From Ascochyta rabiei (lineage: Eukaryota > Ascomycota > Dothideomycetes > Pleosporales > Didymellaceae), in contig NC_082411.1 of assembly GCF_004011695.2 (NCBI RefSeq), positions 310,001 to 374,000 of the forward strand: 64,000 nt of DNA. The letters run 5' to 3'. Shown one piece after another: positions 32,303-41,405 of this stretch; the first letter of the stretch is position 1; each line of letters starts with the position of its first letter. The notes below the pieces were generated by a model. The model did not search any database. It worked only from the letters and a program-made list of their open reading frames with translations, and was not told the origin of the DNA. A program made the translations under genes and the position numbers.

Positions 32303-33802
32303 CTAGTAAGTGCGAGCCAGGTTCCTGAGGTACCAGTCGACGAGTTTCCTGCCGACCTTGGCCTCGGAGACGTGGATGAGGTCCTGGTGCGCGTTAGCAA
32401 AGATGAGTCACTGTCTGGGCGAGTGGGTGCACGTACTCCCTCCATGGCGTAGTCGAGGTCGCCGGCAGAAACGACATCGCCCTCGAGCAGGCCGCCCTCG
32501 TTCCACCTGATCTGCCTGTTCCTCTGCTTGTTGACGAGCAACCAGCACCTCAGCTTCTCGGGCTCGACCTCGAGGAAGCCGGCGAGCTTCTTCAGGTCCA
32601 TGGTGGTGTAGAGCTTGAGGTAGCTCTTGACGGTGGGTGACATCATGTTGTTCTTGACCTCGTCCATGAAGATGCGGAGGTGGTGCTCGACGGGGTCGAT
32701 GTTGACCTCGGGGTTGTCAAAGTCGGGCGGTGTGGGGCTGATGAACTTGGGGCAGGCGGTGCGGAAGAGCTCCTCGAAGAGGGGCAGCGACTCGGGGCCG
32801 CCGCGCTGCAGCCGGTTGAACTGCTCGCCGTACTTTTCGCGGAGGGCGGTGTGGATGGTGTCGTCGAGCCTTGTGGGCTGGAAGGCGACGCAGATGGCGA
32901 CGAGGGCGTACATCTGGTCGTTCTTCTTTGTGATGGAGTCGTACTGGGCGTTCTTCTGGAAGTTCTTGGTCCTCGAGACGTAGACGAGGATGTGGGAGAA
33001 CATGCGGATGGCGTCGGTGTAGCGACGCATCATCATGTAGGAGAAGCCGACGTAGTAGTAGGTGGTGAAGTGGGCGGCCATGACGCGGGCGAACTGGGCC
33101 TTTTTGTTGAGCTCAATGTCGTCGAGGGTCTTGAGGGCGAGGCTGAAGTCACCCAGCAGGCAGTGGACGCGCAGGAGGCCGATGATGGAGAAGTAGCCGA
33201 GCATCTTGTAGAGGGGGCGCTGGCCGTACTCGCCGGCGTACAGGTTCGAGTCCTCGCCGCGCTTCATGGCGGCGAGCTGCTCGTTGATCTGCGAGCGCTG
33301 GATGAGCGAGTAGAGGACGTTGAGGACGCTGTAGCAGCCCCATGTGTTTGGGTTGTCGCGCAGCAGCTGGATCTCGTCCTGGTTGTCGTTCTTGAGGGCG
33401 ACCTTCTGGCGGTAGCTGCAGAAGCTGTTGAACTGGTAGATGAACTCGTCGATGACGTCCCATGCCCAGTAGTACTGTGGCGTGTCAGCTGTGGCGTGCT
33501 CACGGTGTCTCTGCCTGTGGCTATGGCGGCAGCCTTCTTACGTTGGGGACCTCGAGGTCGACGGGGCCGTCCGAGTTGAGGATGTAGTGGAACAGGTTGC
33601 AGTAGTTGTCGTAGCTGGCAAACTTTGTCTCGAGCGTGGCCTGGAACTCGAGCGGGGTGGCGGCGGCCTGCAGCTGGGCGTGGATGTCCTGGTTGCTGCC
33701 AATCGAGGGCATGCGGTCGAGGTCCTCCATGCCGTCGAACTGGACCTGCTCGTTGGCCATGACCTCGTCCTCGGGGTCGGAGCCGTCCTGGAAGCGGCTC
33801 AT
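32303..33802 (-). CDS. Eukaryotic translation initiation factor 3 subunit L
   Basis: Exons 33802-33542, 33474-32437 and 32383-32303 (introns 67 and 53 nt) give 459 residues. eIF3l is a PCI-domain subunit of the eIF3 complex that binds the 40S ribosome. Seen: the N-terminal YDNYCNLFHYILNSD; YYWAWDVIDEFIYQFNSFCS directly after intron 1; WGCYSVLNVLYSLIQRSQI; the helical repeats YKMLGYFSIIGLLRVHCLLG and FTTYYYVGFSYMMMRRYTDA; the PCI portion around YLKLYTTMDLKKLAGFLEVE; and the final DLIHVSEAKVGRKLVDWYL. The last block lies in another frame from the main exon and is joined by a phase-0 intron (GTACGT...CTAAC...CAG). The length is normal for the family and no lesion is seen. Confidence 0.95.
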
Positions 33803-34154
33803 GGTGGGCGGGCGTGTGTGTGTGTGTGTGGGTTGTGAAGTGTGTGCGCCGGGTGACGGACGACTCGGGTGCTGTGGCAGGGCGGAGGGAGTCGTGCGCG
33901 GTAGGAGGCGTGGGCGGCGGCGACGTGTTGATCGATGAGGCTCCCCGCAGTTGTTGCTTGCTGCGCTGCTTCAATTTTCGCGTGTGCGTCCGCGTTGCTT
34001 GGCGCCGGCCTGCAGCTGCGACAAGGGCGACAGGGCGACAGGGCAAGCGGGCGACAGGGCGACAGGGGTCACGGGAGGGGCACGCGCCGAGCGCCGACTT
34101 TTGTCTGTACGCGCGAGAGCCAACAGCAGCGCCGCGGACCTGTGCTGCTGTGCT
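33803..34154. other. eIF3l promoter region
   Basis: Upstream of the leftward eIF3l gene. A GT run (33820-33831) and a GACAGGGC-type iteration (34025-34070) are present. Long open frames over this GC-rich stretch on both strands have no family resemblance. Confidence 0.45.
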
Positions 34155-34489
34155 GGAGGATACACTTGAGCTGACCAACGCTAAAGCTAACCTGGCCGCC
34201 GACTCACCGACTTGGTCCAAGCAACACGTAAGAACACTAAATTAAAATCTTTGCAGCTGCTGCACTCTATAACAATAAAATAGAATAGATTCTAGATAAC
34301 CGTAACCTAAAAACAACCCTAACCTTAAGCTAACTCTAACCTTAAACTGACTCTAACCCTAACATTTCGTTGTAAACATAATCCTAACATGTTCAAATCA
34401 TCTTCTAAATAATCCCTAGCGTTGGTCAGGTGGAGCTGCCAAGGCAAGGTTGAGCTCTTAGCGTTGGTCAGCTCAAGCGTGTCCTGGCT
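34155..34489. mobile_element. MITE-like element with about 40-bp terminal inverted repeats
   Basis: The left end (34157-34196) reads GGATACACTTGAGCTGACC then AACGCTAAAGCTAACCTGG; the reverse complement of the right end (about 34446-34487) reads GGACACGCTTGAGCTGACC then AACGCTAAGAGCTCAACC. The arms match over about 40 bp with only a few differences. A second, shorter copy of the right arm motif (TAGCGTTGGTCAGG) lies at 34418-34431. The interior is AT-rich, carries no coding frame and contains CTAACC-type iterations. Small size, inverted ends and lack of coding capacity fit a non-autonomous DNA transposon. The target-site duplication could not be fixed. Confidence 0.65.
34313..34364. repeat. 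Degenerate telomere-like CCCTAA repeats inside the MITE-like element
   Basis: AACCCTAACC and TCTAACCCTAAC flank several variants (CTAACTCTAACC, TTAAACTGACTC). The unit resembles the fungal telomere repeat on the C-rich strand but is imperfect and internal, so it is not a chromosome end. Confidence 0.6.
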
Positions 34490-35040
34490 GTGCTGCCACG
34501 CCTGTTCTGTGCCTGAGTCGCCCCGACACCCCTCCCCGGCTCCCAAGCCCCCAGGCCCCCAGGCCACCAGGCCACCATTGACGTCCTCTGCCTCAGTCCG
34601 CCGCGTGGACAGAACCTATGCCGTGCAGGCGGAGAGCCTTCCTGCCCGTCCGCCTGCTCATAGTCGCACCGTGAGCCACTGCAACAGCCTGCGCATCATG
34701 CTAGGGCCGTTGCTGGATCATTCGAACCAAACGGACCCAAGCCAGTCCAAACCAGTCCAAACCAGTCCAGTACAAACCAAACTTATAAGCCACCACGTGC
34801 AGCCGTTACCTTCTTGCCTGCAGCCACAAGCTCCGTCTGTGTACTAATTGCATACTGCTTGTATACCTGCTGCTTGCATACTGCTTGCATGATACGCTCA
34901 TATTGCTCTCCTACGACTTCCACGCTACTTCCATACTGCCTCTATTCTACTTCCCCACGCCTTGCATACGCCTCACATACGCCTCACATACGCCTCATAC
35001 AACACCACCTGCACACTGCCTCCACCTCCACACCCTCGCC
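34490..35040. other. Promoter/leader region of the EthD gene with short iterations
   Basis: It contains CCAGTCCAAA iterations (34741-34775) and CATACGCCTCA iterations (34966-34998). The stretch from 34830 is pyrimidine-rich, as in fungal leaders. No gene was seen. Confidence 0.45.
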
Positions 35041-35526
35041 ATGACCTACACCATCCTGCTCTTCGTCACCCGCAACCCAGCCCTCTCGTCCGAAGAGTTC
35101 AAGCACCACTATGAAACCGTCCACATCCCCCTCGTCCAGCGCCTCTGCGCCGCCGTCTGGCCCGACAAGTTCACCCGCCAGTATCTCGCGAGGATCACTC
35201 GAAAAGGATTCGGGGGCCCAGCCAACCCGGACCGGCCTCCACTTCTGCTGCGGGGCGATGCGCAGAACATCGACTATGACTGCGTTGCTGAAATGACCTT
35301 TGCCAACGAGCACGCCTTTCAGGCCTTCTACAAGAGAGTCTACGATAAGGATATCGCCGCTAAGCTGGCCGAAGACGAGACCATGTTCCTGGAGCTGGGG
35401 AAAACCAGGGTCGTGGTCGTGGGCGAGACGGTATCGACAGAGCACGGCGTCACGAGAACGGTTAGAAACTCGATGCGCACCACCTACCCTTCGGACAGTG
35501 AAGGCAGCTCTAGCGAGCACAGCTGA
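35041..35526 (+). CDS. EthD domain-containing protein
   Basis: Intronless, 161 residues. EthD domains are small dimeric alpha/beta-barrel (ferredoxin-like) proteins; in bacteria EthD accompanies ETBE degradation, and in fungi related proteins include polyketide cyclase/decarboxylase helpers and many of unknown role. Seen: a first strand YTILLFVTRNPAL; SSEEFKHHYETVHIPL, the typical region with the conserved His; VAEMTFANEHAFQAFYKRVY in the second half; and FLELGKTRVVVVGET as the last strand. The last 30 residues are Ser-rich and disordered. It stands alone between the MITE-like element and a nitrilase-family gene. The open frame extends upstream, but this ATG is the one aligned with the first strand. 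Confidence 0.82.
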   Translation: MTYTILLFVTRNPALSSEEFKHHYETVHIPLVQRLCAAVWPDKFTRQYLARITRKGFGGPANPDRPPLLLRGDAQNIDYDCVAEMTFANEHAFQAFYKRVYDKDIAAKLAEDETMFLELGKTRVVVVGETVSTEHGVTRTVRNSMRTTYPSDSEGSSSEHS

Positions 35527-35803
35527 TGCAGTGTGATGTCGATGTTCTCTTTCTGGCGTTAGGGCTGGCACCCGGGTAGAGGTGCCGAGGAGGATTCCGG
35601 TCTAATTCCCCGTTTGGCCGTCTTGGAGTTTGATTGGCTGGGCTGGGCTTGGTTCGGATCGCTGGAGTTGGTCGTTGCTATGCAGCTACATACTGTGTAG
35701 ATTTCCCATCTAGGCGTTTCCACTTTGTAAATGTAAGCCCTCACAGATGCGTTACTTCCAAGCCAACCCGATTACATATTCAAAAACCCCTTTCCAACCC
35801 TCA

Positions 35804-36852
35804 CTACCCCCTCTCCCCCTCCCACCTAGAATGCCGATACTCGTAATGCCAGTCCTCCCCCTTGACATCCGCCCTAATCCCATAACAAACCTCCGCATCC
35901 TCCAGAACCCCCACATCAACACCAACCACCAGCATCCCCTCGGCGCTTGACCCCAACCTAGCCAGCGGTCCCACAAACGGCACCGTCACCTGACTCAGCC
36001 CCGCATACCCCAACTCGGGGGGTCCCGCGGCGTTGGCAAACACCACCGCACACGTATTCTCGAATGCGCGCGCCGTGAGCACCGAGTCGAGGAACAGCGC
36101 TTCCGCGTTGGGGTTCAGCGCGCGGCCGGCGGGCGTGCAGTCGTGGAGCGTCCAGAAGGTGGGGATGATGATGATTTGGGCGCCGGCGGCTATGAGCTCG
36201 CGGAAGGCTTCGGGGAACGCCAGGTCCCAGCAGATGAGCAGGCCGACTTTGCCGATGGGGGTGCTGAAGACTTGGTGCGGCGCGTGGGTGGAGGAGGTGA
36301 GGTGGTCGCGCTCTGGGCCCCTGGGGGGAGGGGGTGTCAGTTTGCTTCTTCTAGATGTGCATGTGTTGGGATTCGGAGGTCGGTGGTGGGACATGGTGGC
36401 TGAGGAGATGAGAGGGAAGGCATACCATAGGTTCTTCTTGACGTACTTGCCCACTACACTCCCATCGTTTCCGATGAAATACGCCACGTTCAACAGCCTG
36501 TCCTCCTCTTTCTCGTTCTCTTTATGGATCTCAACGATAGTCCCCGGCACAATACAAATCCCACACTCTTTCGCCAGATCCTGGTACTTCCTAAGATACG
36601 TCTCCCACTGCTCGCACAAGCCAACGAAGCTCGGATCTTTCGGCAGCCAGTTGGTGAGGTGGTATTCTGGAAGGACAGCTAGCTCAGCGCCTTGGGCGGC
36701 GGCGGAGCGGATGAAGTTGGCTGCTTTGTTGAAGTTGTGCTCCGGGTCCAGCGGCTGCGGGGGCTGGTGAGTATGTCATCGTGCTGGTGTTACCACGGCA
36801 GGCCTACTTTGGGGTATAGCTGGACTACTGCAACCTTGAAAACGGGCGCCAT
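35804..36852 (-). CDS. Carbon-nitrogen hydrolase (nitrilase superfamily)
   Basis: Exons 36852-36808, 36754-36426 and 36320-35804 give 296 residues. Nitrilase-superfamily enzymes cleave non-peptide C-N bonds using a Glu-Lys-Cys triad. Seen: KVAVVQLYPK as the first strand, catalytic Glu in LAVLPEYHL, catalytic Lys in GKYVKKNLW, and catalytic Cys in LLICWDLAFPE, each at the expected spacing. Intron 1 (53 nt) has phase 0 and restores LYPK-PLDPEHNF. Intron 2 is 105 nt, a multiple of three without stop codons, and falls directly after KKNLW, so its retention would insert 35 residues between Lys and Cys without breaking the frame. No signal peptide: probably cytosolic. The amide substrate cannot be told from sequence; it could be an amidase, omega-amidase or nitrilase. 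Confidence 0.88.
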
Positions 36853-37367
36853 TTCAGTCACGCGATGAAGAGTGACCGACGATATAAAGCCAGCGTTCGT
36901 TGTGATGATCTGGTATGGTGCACGATTGAGAATGGGGTAAGGTCCGGTAGCCGAAGCTCAGCCCCACTCAAACATGATTGGTCAATACTGCACGAGGTAG
37001 ACTAATGCCAGGTCTGTAAATTAGATCGAGGAACGGTTCAGTATTATTCTAGGAGTAAGGCCTGAGCATAAAATATCAGGGCTGTAATGCATCAGCCTAT
37101 AGGAAAAGGGTATATGAGTACTGACATTATGCTATGCCCCTGAAAACGCCATACAAACAAACCAGAAACAAAACCTCCATCTGTTCCAACACGGAGTAAG
37201 GAAGGCCGTGTCCACTGGTCACACATTATCAGCTGAGCTGTGTTAAAGAGCCCGTCCGTACAGAACACTTCCTGACCCAGCCAGATAGTACTGCTGTCGC
37301 TCAAGGGAGGTTCAGAGACCGCCATTGCCAGCGTGCGACGTGACAGACTGGAAGAAGCATGAGATGC
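36853..37367. other. Intergenic between nitrilase and RRM genes
   Basis: It holds the nitrilase promoter and the 3' end of the leftward RRM gene. A 77-residue minus-strand frame (37092-37325) has no recognisable feature and is not called. Confidence 0.5.
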
Positions 37368-38916
37368 TCATGCCACAGCTTCACCAACCCAGTCGCTACG
37401 ATCGAGACGGATGCCGTTGGACAAATACAGCTCCGTTTGGGAGTCCGAGTCAATATCGGAACTCGTATCGAGGAGCGCGTATGTGTTTGTCATTGTGATA
37501 GGAATTGATGGTGTATTAACGACGGAAGCACGGGATCTCACACTAAGTTGTGGCAAAGGAGCTGCGCATTCATCCAGGGCCCAGTCGATTCGTGTACCCT
37601 TATAGATGGTACGAGACATCATACAGGTTCTGGCAAACAGTGCGTTATGGATCGAGTTGGTGGATATGTAGGCATCGCCATTCTCGAAGTAGATGTCGAC
37701 CACGATGAGGTTGTGGATGTGGTCAAGGTGGTCCCGTATTTGCTCTTCAGACACTTTGCCGGCAATTCCTCGCACAATGAGATTTCTAGATGCTCCACCA
37801 GCGGTCTTGTTAGAGACGTGAGGGGCACGTGAAACTGACGATCAGCCCAACGGAACTCAAGCTAAGACAGGTCAGGTTGCCATACACGCATTCTTAGCAC
37901 TGCAATACTTACGCGTTTCGCATGGAGGTAGATGTCGTTGCGCTTGACGTATGCCAGGAAGTTCGCTGCACCCTCAACAAAGGACACTGTCGCAGCACGA
38001 TCGCTACGAAGAAATATGTCCAGTAGCTGTCCCCCTCGAATCACTCCAACGAGATCTTTGTGCGTCGTACGATCCGCAAGGTTGGTGATGAGAATGGTGC
38101 GTTGATCATGAACAGGGATCCGCTTGCGACGGTCACGTTCGTGTCCGTAGCCCTCTACCTGCTCTTGCTCGTCATCCTCCTGCGCATAGTTGTCCATGTA
38201 GACTTCGTGCTGATCGGTGCTGTAGGCACGGTACAAAGGTCGGGATTGAGGCAGATCAAGTAGTTCACTACCAGTCCCAGTGTCGTCTGAACTAGGTGAT
38301 GTGCCTTTGTGGAACGCTGTCACAGTAACGGGGATTGTGCTAGGCCTCGCGAACGTCTTTTCAGCACTCTGACTGCGCAGGGAAGTGCTGTCGTTGGTAG
38401 CGTCACCTTCGCTTGCAAGAAGCGTGTTCAGCGTTTCTGCTGTCAGACCTCCACGAAAGAGGGCGCTCTTGAGTAGGTCTAGCTTTGTCAATTCTTTCTG
38501 AAGACATCCAGGCGCTCAAGGTTGCGTGCGAGTACACATACTGTAGTCCCGAGTGCATTGTTGCTGCCAACCGTCAGTGGCTGATTTGAGAAGTGTGTTT
38601 GGCATACAGAAGGACGGAAGATAAAATTCTAGGCACAAGCAGTTTGAGAAAACAGCTTACCAGACGGTTGTGCTCTGCCTGTGATATGGTGACATTGTTG
38701 AACAGGTTATGAGCAAGCTCAAACTCATGCCCAGAAGTATGCTGGTCATGGTTCAGTATGGATGGTAAGAGGTCGCCTGGCACACGACCAACTCACAAAT
38801 TGGGCACTATCAGACTGTCAGTGAGCACACAATGCTCGACGCGGCTCCACATGGATGTGTGCTTACCTTCGTAGGAGGGCGTCAAAGTAAGACCTGCCTA
38901 TAGTGACGGTGGCCAT
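37368..38916 (-). CDS. Conserved fungal RNA-binding protein with two RRM-like domains; one-base frameshift
   Basis: Predicted exons 38916-38867, 38806-38797 (10 nt), 38741-38661, 38580-38542, 38497-37913 and 37861-37368, about 419 residues. Seen: MATVTIGRSYFDALLRR, a 10-nt micro-exon giving AQF, the HTSGHEFELAHNLF block, ALFRGGLTAETLNTLL, then RRM-like units RTILITNLADRTTHKDLVGV ... GGQLLDIFLRSDRAATVSFV and, after the last intron, LEFRWADRQFHVP and LIVRGIAGKVSEEQIRDHLD ... TIYKGTRIDWALDECAAPLP. All splice sites keep phase, but within the last exon the frame changes at a C run near 37827: one missing base separates RQFHVP from HVSNKTAGGASRN, and total exon length is one short of a multiple of three. 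The small exon 38580-38542 is the least certain. The family is conserved in filamentous ascomycetes; its RNA targets are unknown. Confidence 0.75.
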
Positions 38917-39379
38917 GGTGTAGAGGGAGAAAGGCAAACAGAAAACTGGAGACGCCTTTTTGTGGAGCTCACAAGGAGACGAAGAGACGACATGGAGAAG
39001 GTTCTAGGGCTAAGCTTTGCTGACCGTTTGGTCGACCTCAGTCTGGGGAAGGAAGCGCCCGCGATCCAATCAACGCCCTATCACTTTGCCTTGGACGCGC
39101 CGCGCCGCGACGAGACGAATGGCAGCCCTCGCCCCTGTCTGCTGCATGATAAGTCTCAACACGGGTGCCGACAGCGACGTCCCATTGTACCACGCTCAAC
39201 CGATGCCAGCCTTGGTTGCGAGCTTTGGTCAATTGAAGCTTGACGCGCATGGGGCGTTTGGGCGTTTGATGTGTGGCTACCCCACGCGCTTGGCGCACAG
39301 CTGTTCCTTCCTGGCCTAGCGCGATCTGCGCTTTCCAAAGTTTTTGTGACGTGCTGTGTCGAGCTCATGGACTCATGGC
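38917..39379. other. Divergent promoter region between RRM and BCS1 genes
   Basis: The two genes start at either side and read outwards. No other feature was recognised. Confidence 0.5.
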
Positions 39380-40900
39380 ATGGACTCCAATGACCCAAAA
39401 TCGCAGCTGGTGAAGCAACTCACCACGGGCAGCGGTAGCAATGCCGGGTCGCTGTACGCACAATTCACCGAGAATCCGTTCTTCACTGCCGTACGATCGC
39501 CCCCTGTGCTGGCTCGCTGAGAGTGAGAGAGAGTGTGCTCACAATGGCCGCAGGGCTTTGGACTCGCAGCGTTGGGCGTCGCGGCACGTACAGGCCAGAA
39601 GGGACTCCAGCATGGCGCCGCGTTGTTGCGACGCCGTATGCTCATCGACCTCGAGATCACACGCCACGACGATGCCTATCCTTGGCTCCTCCAGTGGATG
39701 ACGACGTATCATAGGGCACAGTTGACGGGTGCGCAACGCTCGACGGGCGTATCAGCTGCGCCAGCCGGCTTGCTCACCAAAGTGCTCAACCGCATCGACC
39801 CGCGCATGCACCATCTCCAAGTTCGAACCTCGGCGCCTCAGGATGGCCCGGCGCTCGCGGCGCACTTCTCCTTTGTACCTGGGCCCGGTCGACACTTCAT
39901 GCGCTACAAGAACGCGTTCCTGCTCGTCGATCGACAGCGCACGCGCGATGCTTTCGACATGCGAGACGGAACCCCCTTTGAGACGATCAGCCTTACCACC
40001 CTCTACTCGCACCGCAGTGTGTTCGAAGACATATTCGCTGAAGCGCACCAACTGTACCAGCAGTCACAAGAGGGCAAGACGGTCATCTACAATTCCATGG
40101 GCACCAGCTGGCAGCCTTTTGGACAGCCGAAGCGCAAGCGCCCTCTAGACTCGGTAGTCCTGGAGGCTGGCGTCAAGGAGAGGATTGTTGAGGACATGGA
40201 GGCTTTCATCTCCTCGCGCGCATGGTATCTCGACCGCGGCATACCATACAGGCGAGGCTATCTGCTCTACGGCCCCCCGGGCACTGGCAAGAGCTCCTTC
40301 ATTCAAGCTGTGGCGGGGCATCTGGACTTCAACATTGCCATTCTCAACGTCAGCGAGCGCGGTCTTACAGACGATCGCCTCAACCACCTGTTGACCAACG
40401 TGCCACGGCGGACTGTGGTGCTCCTCGAAGACGTAGACGTTGCGTTCATGAACAGGAAGACGCCGGGAGCAGATGGCTTTGCCAGTGCTTCCGTGACATT
40501 CTCTGGACTACTCAATGCTCTCGATGGCGTTGCTAGTGCTGAAGAGCGCATAATCTTTCTCACGACTAACCACGTCGAGAGACTAGACGAGGCTCTGGTG
40601 CGCCCCGGGCGCGTTGACATGACTGTCAGGCTTGGCGAAGCTACGAAGCACCAGATCGAGCAGCTATGGGATAGATTCTACGCCGAGTTCGATGCAGGCG
40701 GTGAAGCCAAGCAGAGGTTCATGGCCAAGGTCACGGAATTGGGGCTGGCCGACTCGGTGAGTACTGCAGCGCTGCAGGGTCTTTTCTTGTATAACAAAGA
40801 CGATGTCGAGGGCGCCATCAGCATGGTCTCGGGCCTCACCGCTGGGCGCAGTCAACGTGAAGGCCATGTGGGCATCAATGGGCATATAGATGTAAAATAA
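39380..40900 (+). CDS. BCS1-type mitochondrial AAA ATPase
   Basis: Exons 39380-39490 and 39554-40900 (63-nt intron, phase 0), 485 residues. Bcs1 sits in the mitochondrial inner membrane and translocates the folded Rieske iron-sulfur protein into complex III. Seen: the N-terminal part with a single hydrophobic stretch across the splice junction (NPFFTAGFGLAALGVAA) and basic residues after it, as in the Bcs1 targeting signal; the BCS1_N domain; Walker A in LLYGPPGTGKSSFI; Walker B with VVLLEDVDVAF; the sensor-1 FLTTNHVERLD; and the arginine finger region RPGRVDMTVRLG. Length and order match the family, and no lesion is seen. Fungi often have several BCS1 paralogues, so orthology with yeast Bcs1 is likely but not proved. 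Confidence 0.92.
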
Positions 40901-41405
40901 GCGGGGTTCCAGCAGGCATGACATCACACCGAACGGCTCCAATATGTCTGGACCCTCTAGCATTATTTTCTAGTGTACCACAAATGTACCTGCGCGTGTT
41001 AGAGCATTTCGAGCGAGCTGCAGGTTTAATTTTGCTCATCACAGGGCCCAAAGAGCAGGGTTATGGTGTTACAGCCCACGGGCCCGGGAGATGCGTGATG
41101 ATGCGCAGATGCACAGATGCGCAGCCGCCCGTGCCGCACCTTGTTCGACGACCGACCGAGCTTCGCGCGCCGATGGCTACTGTCCCTTACGTCGCTGCAC
41201 TCCACCTGAAGTGCCGTCTTCATTGGTCCACCACGCCCTAATTCTGGAATTAGCTCATGCTCCGATACTCTATCTAATCAGATCATCGAAATAATACGTT
41301 TTTTTTATCTGATCGTCTGATACCCCGTCTTTGCACGAAACCCTTTTCGTGTGATATATCGGCGCAAAGAGCCACGCGCCCTTGCGGGCCAACGAACCCA
41401 TATTT
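40901..41405. other. Intergenic between BCS1 and OPT transporter genes
   Basis: It carries the BCS1 3' end and the transporter promoter. No further gene was recognised. Confidence 0.5.

Noticed and set aside
33264..34220. 318-aa minus-strand frame covering the eIF3l 5' end and upstream DNA
   Set aside because: It overlaps exons 1-2 of eIF3l in another frame and is low-complexity Arg/Ser/Pro in the GC-rich upstream part.
34313..34364. Possible chromosome end (telomere-like repeats)
   Set aside because: Repeats are degenerate, about 50 bp, and lie between inverted repeats with ordinary genes on both sides.
39815..39835. GTTCGAACC match suggesting a tRNA T-arm
   Set aside because: It lies inside the conserved BCS1 coding exon, with no cloverleaf around it. 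No tRNA gene was found elsewhere.
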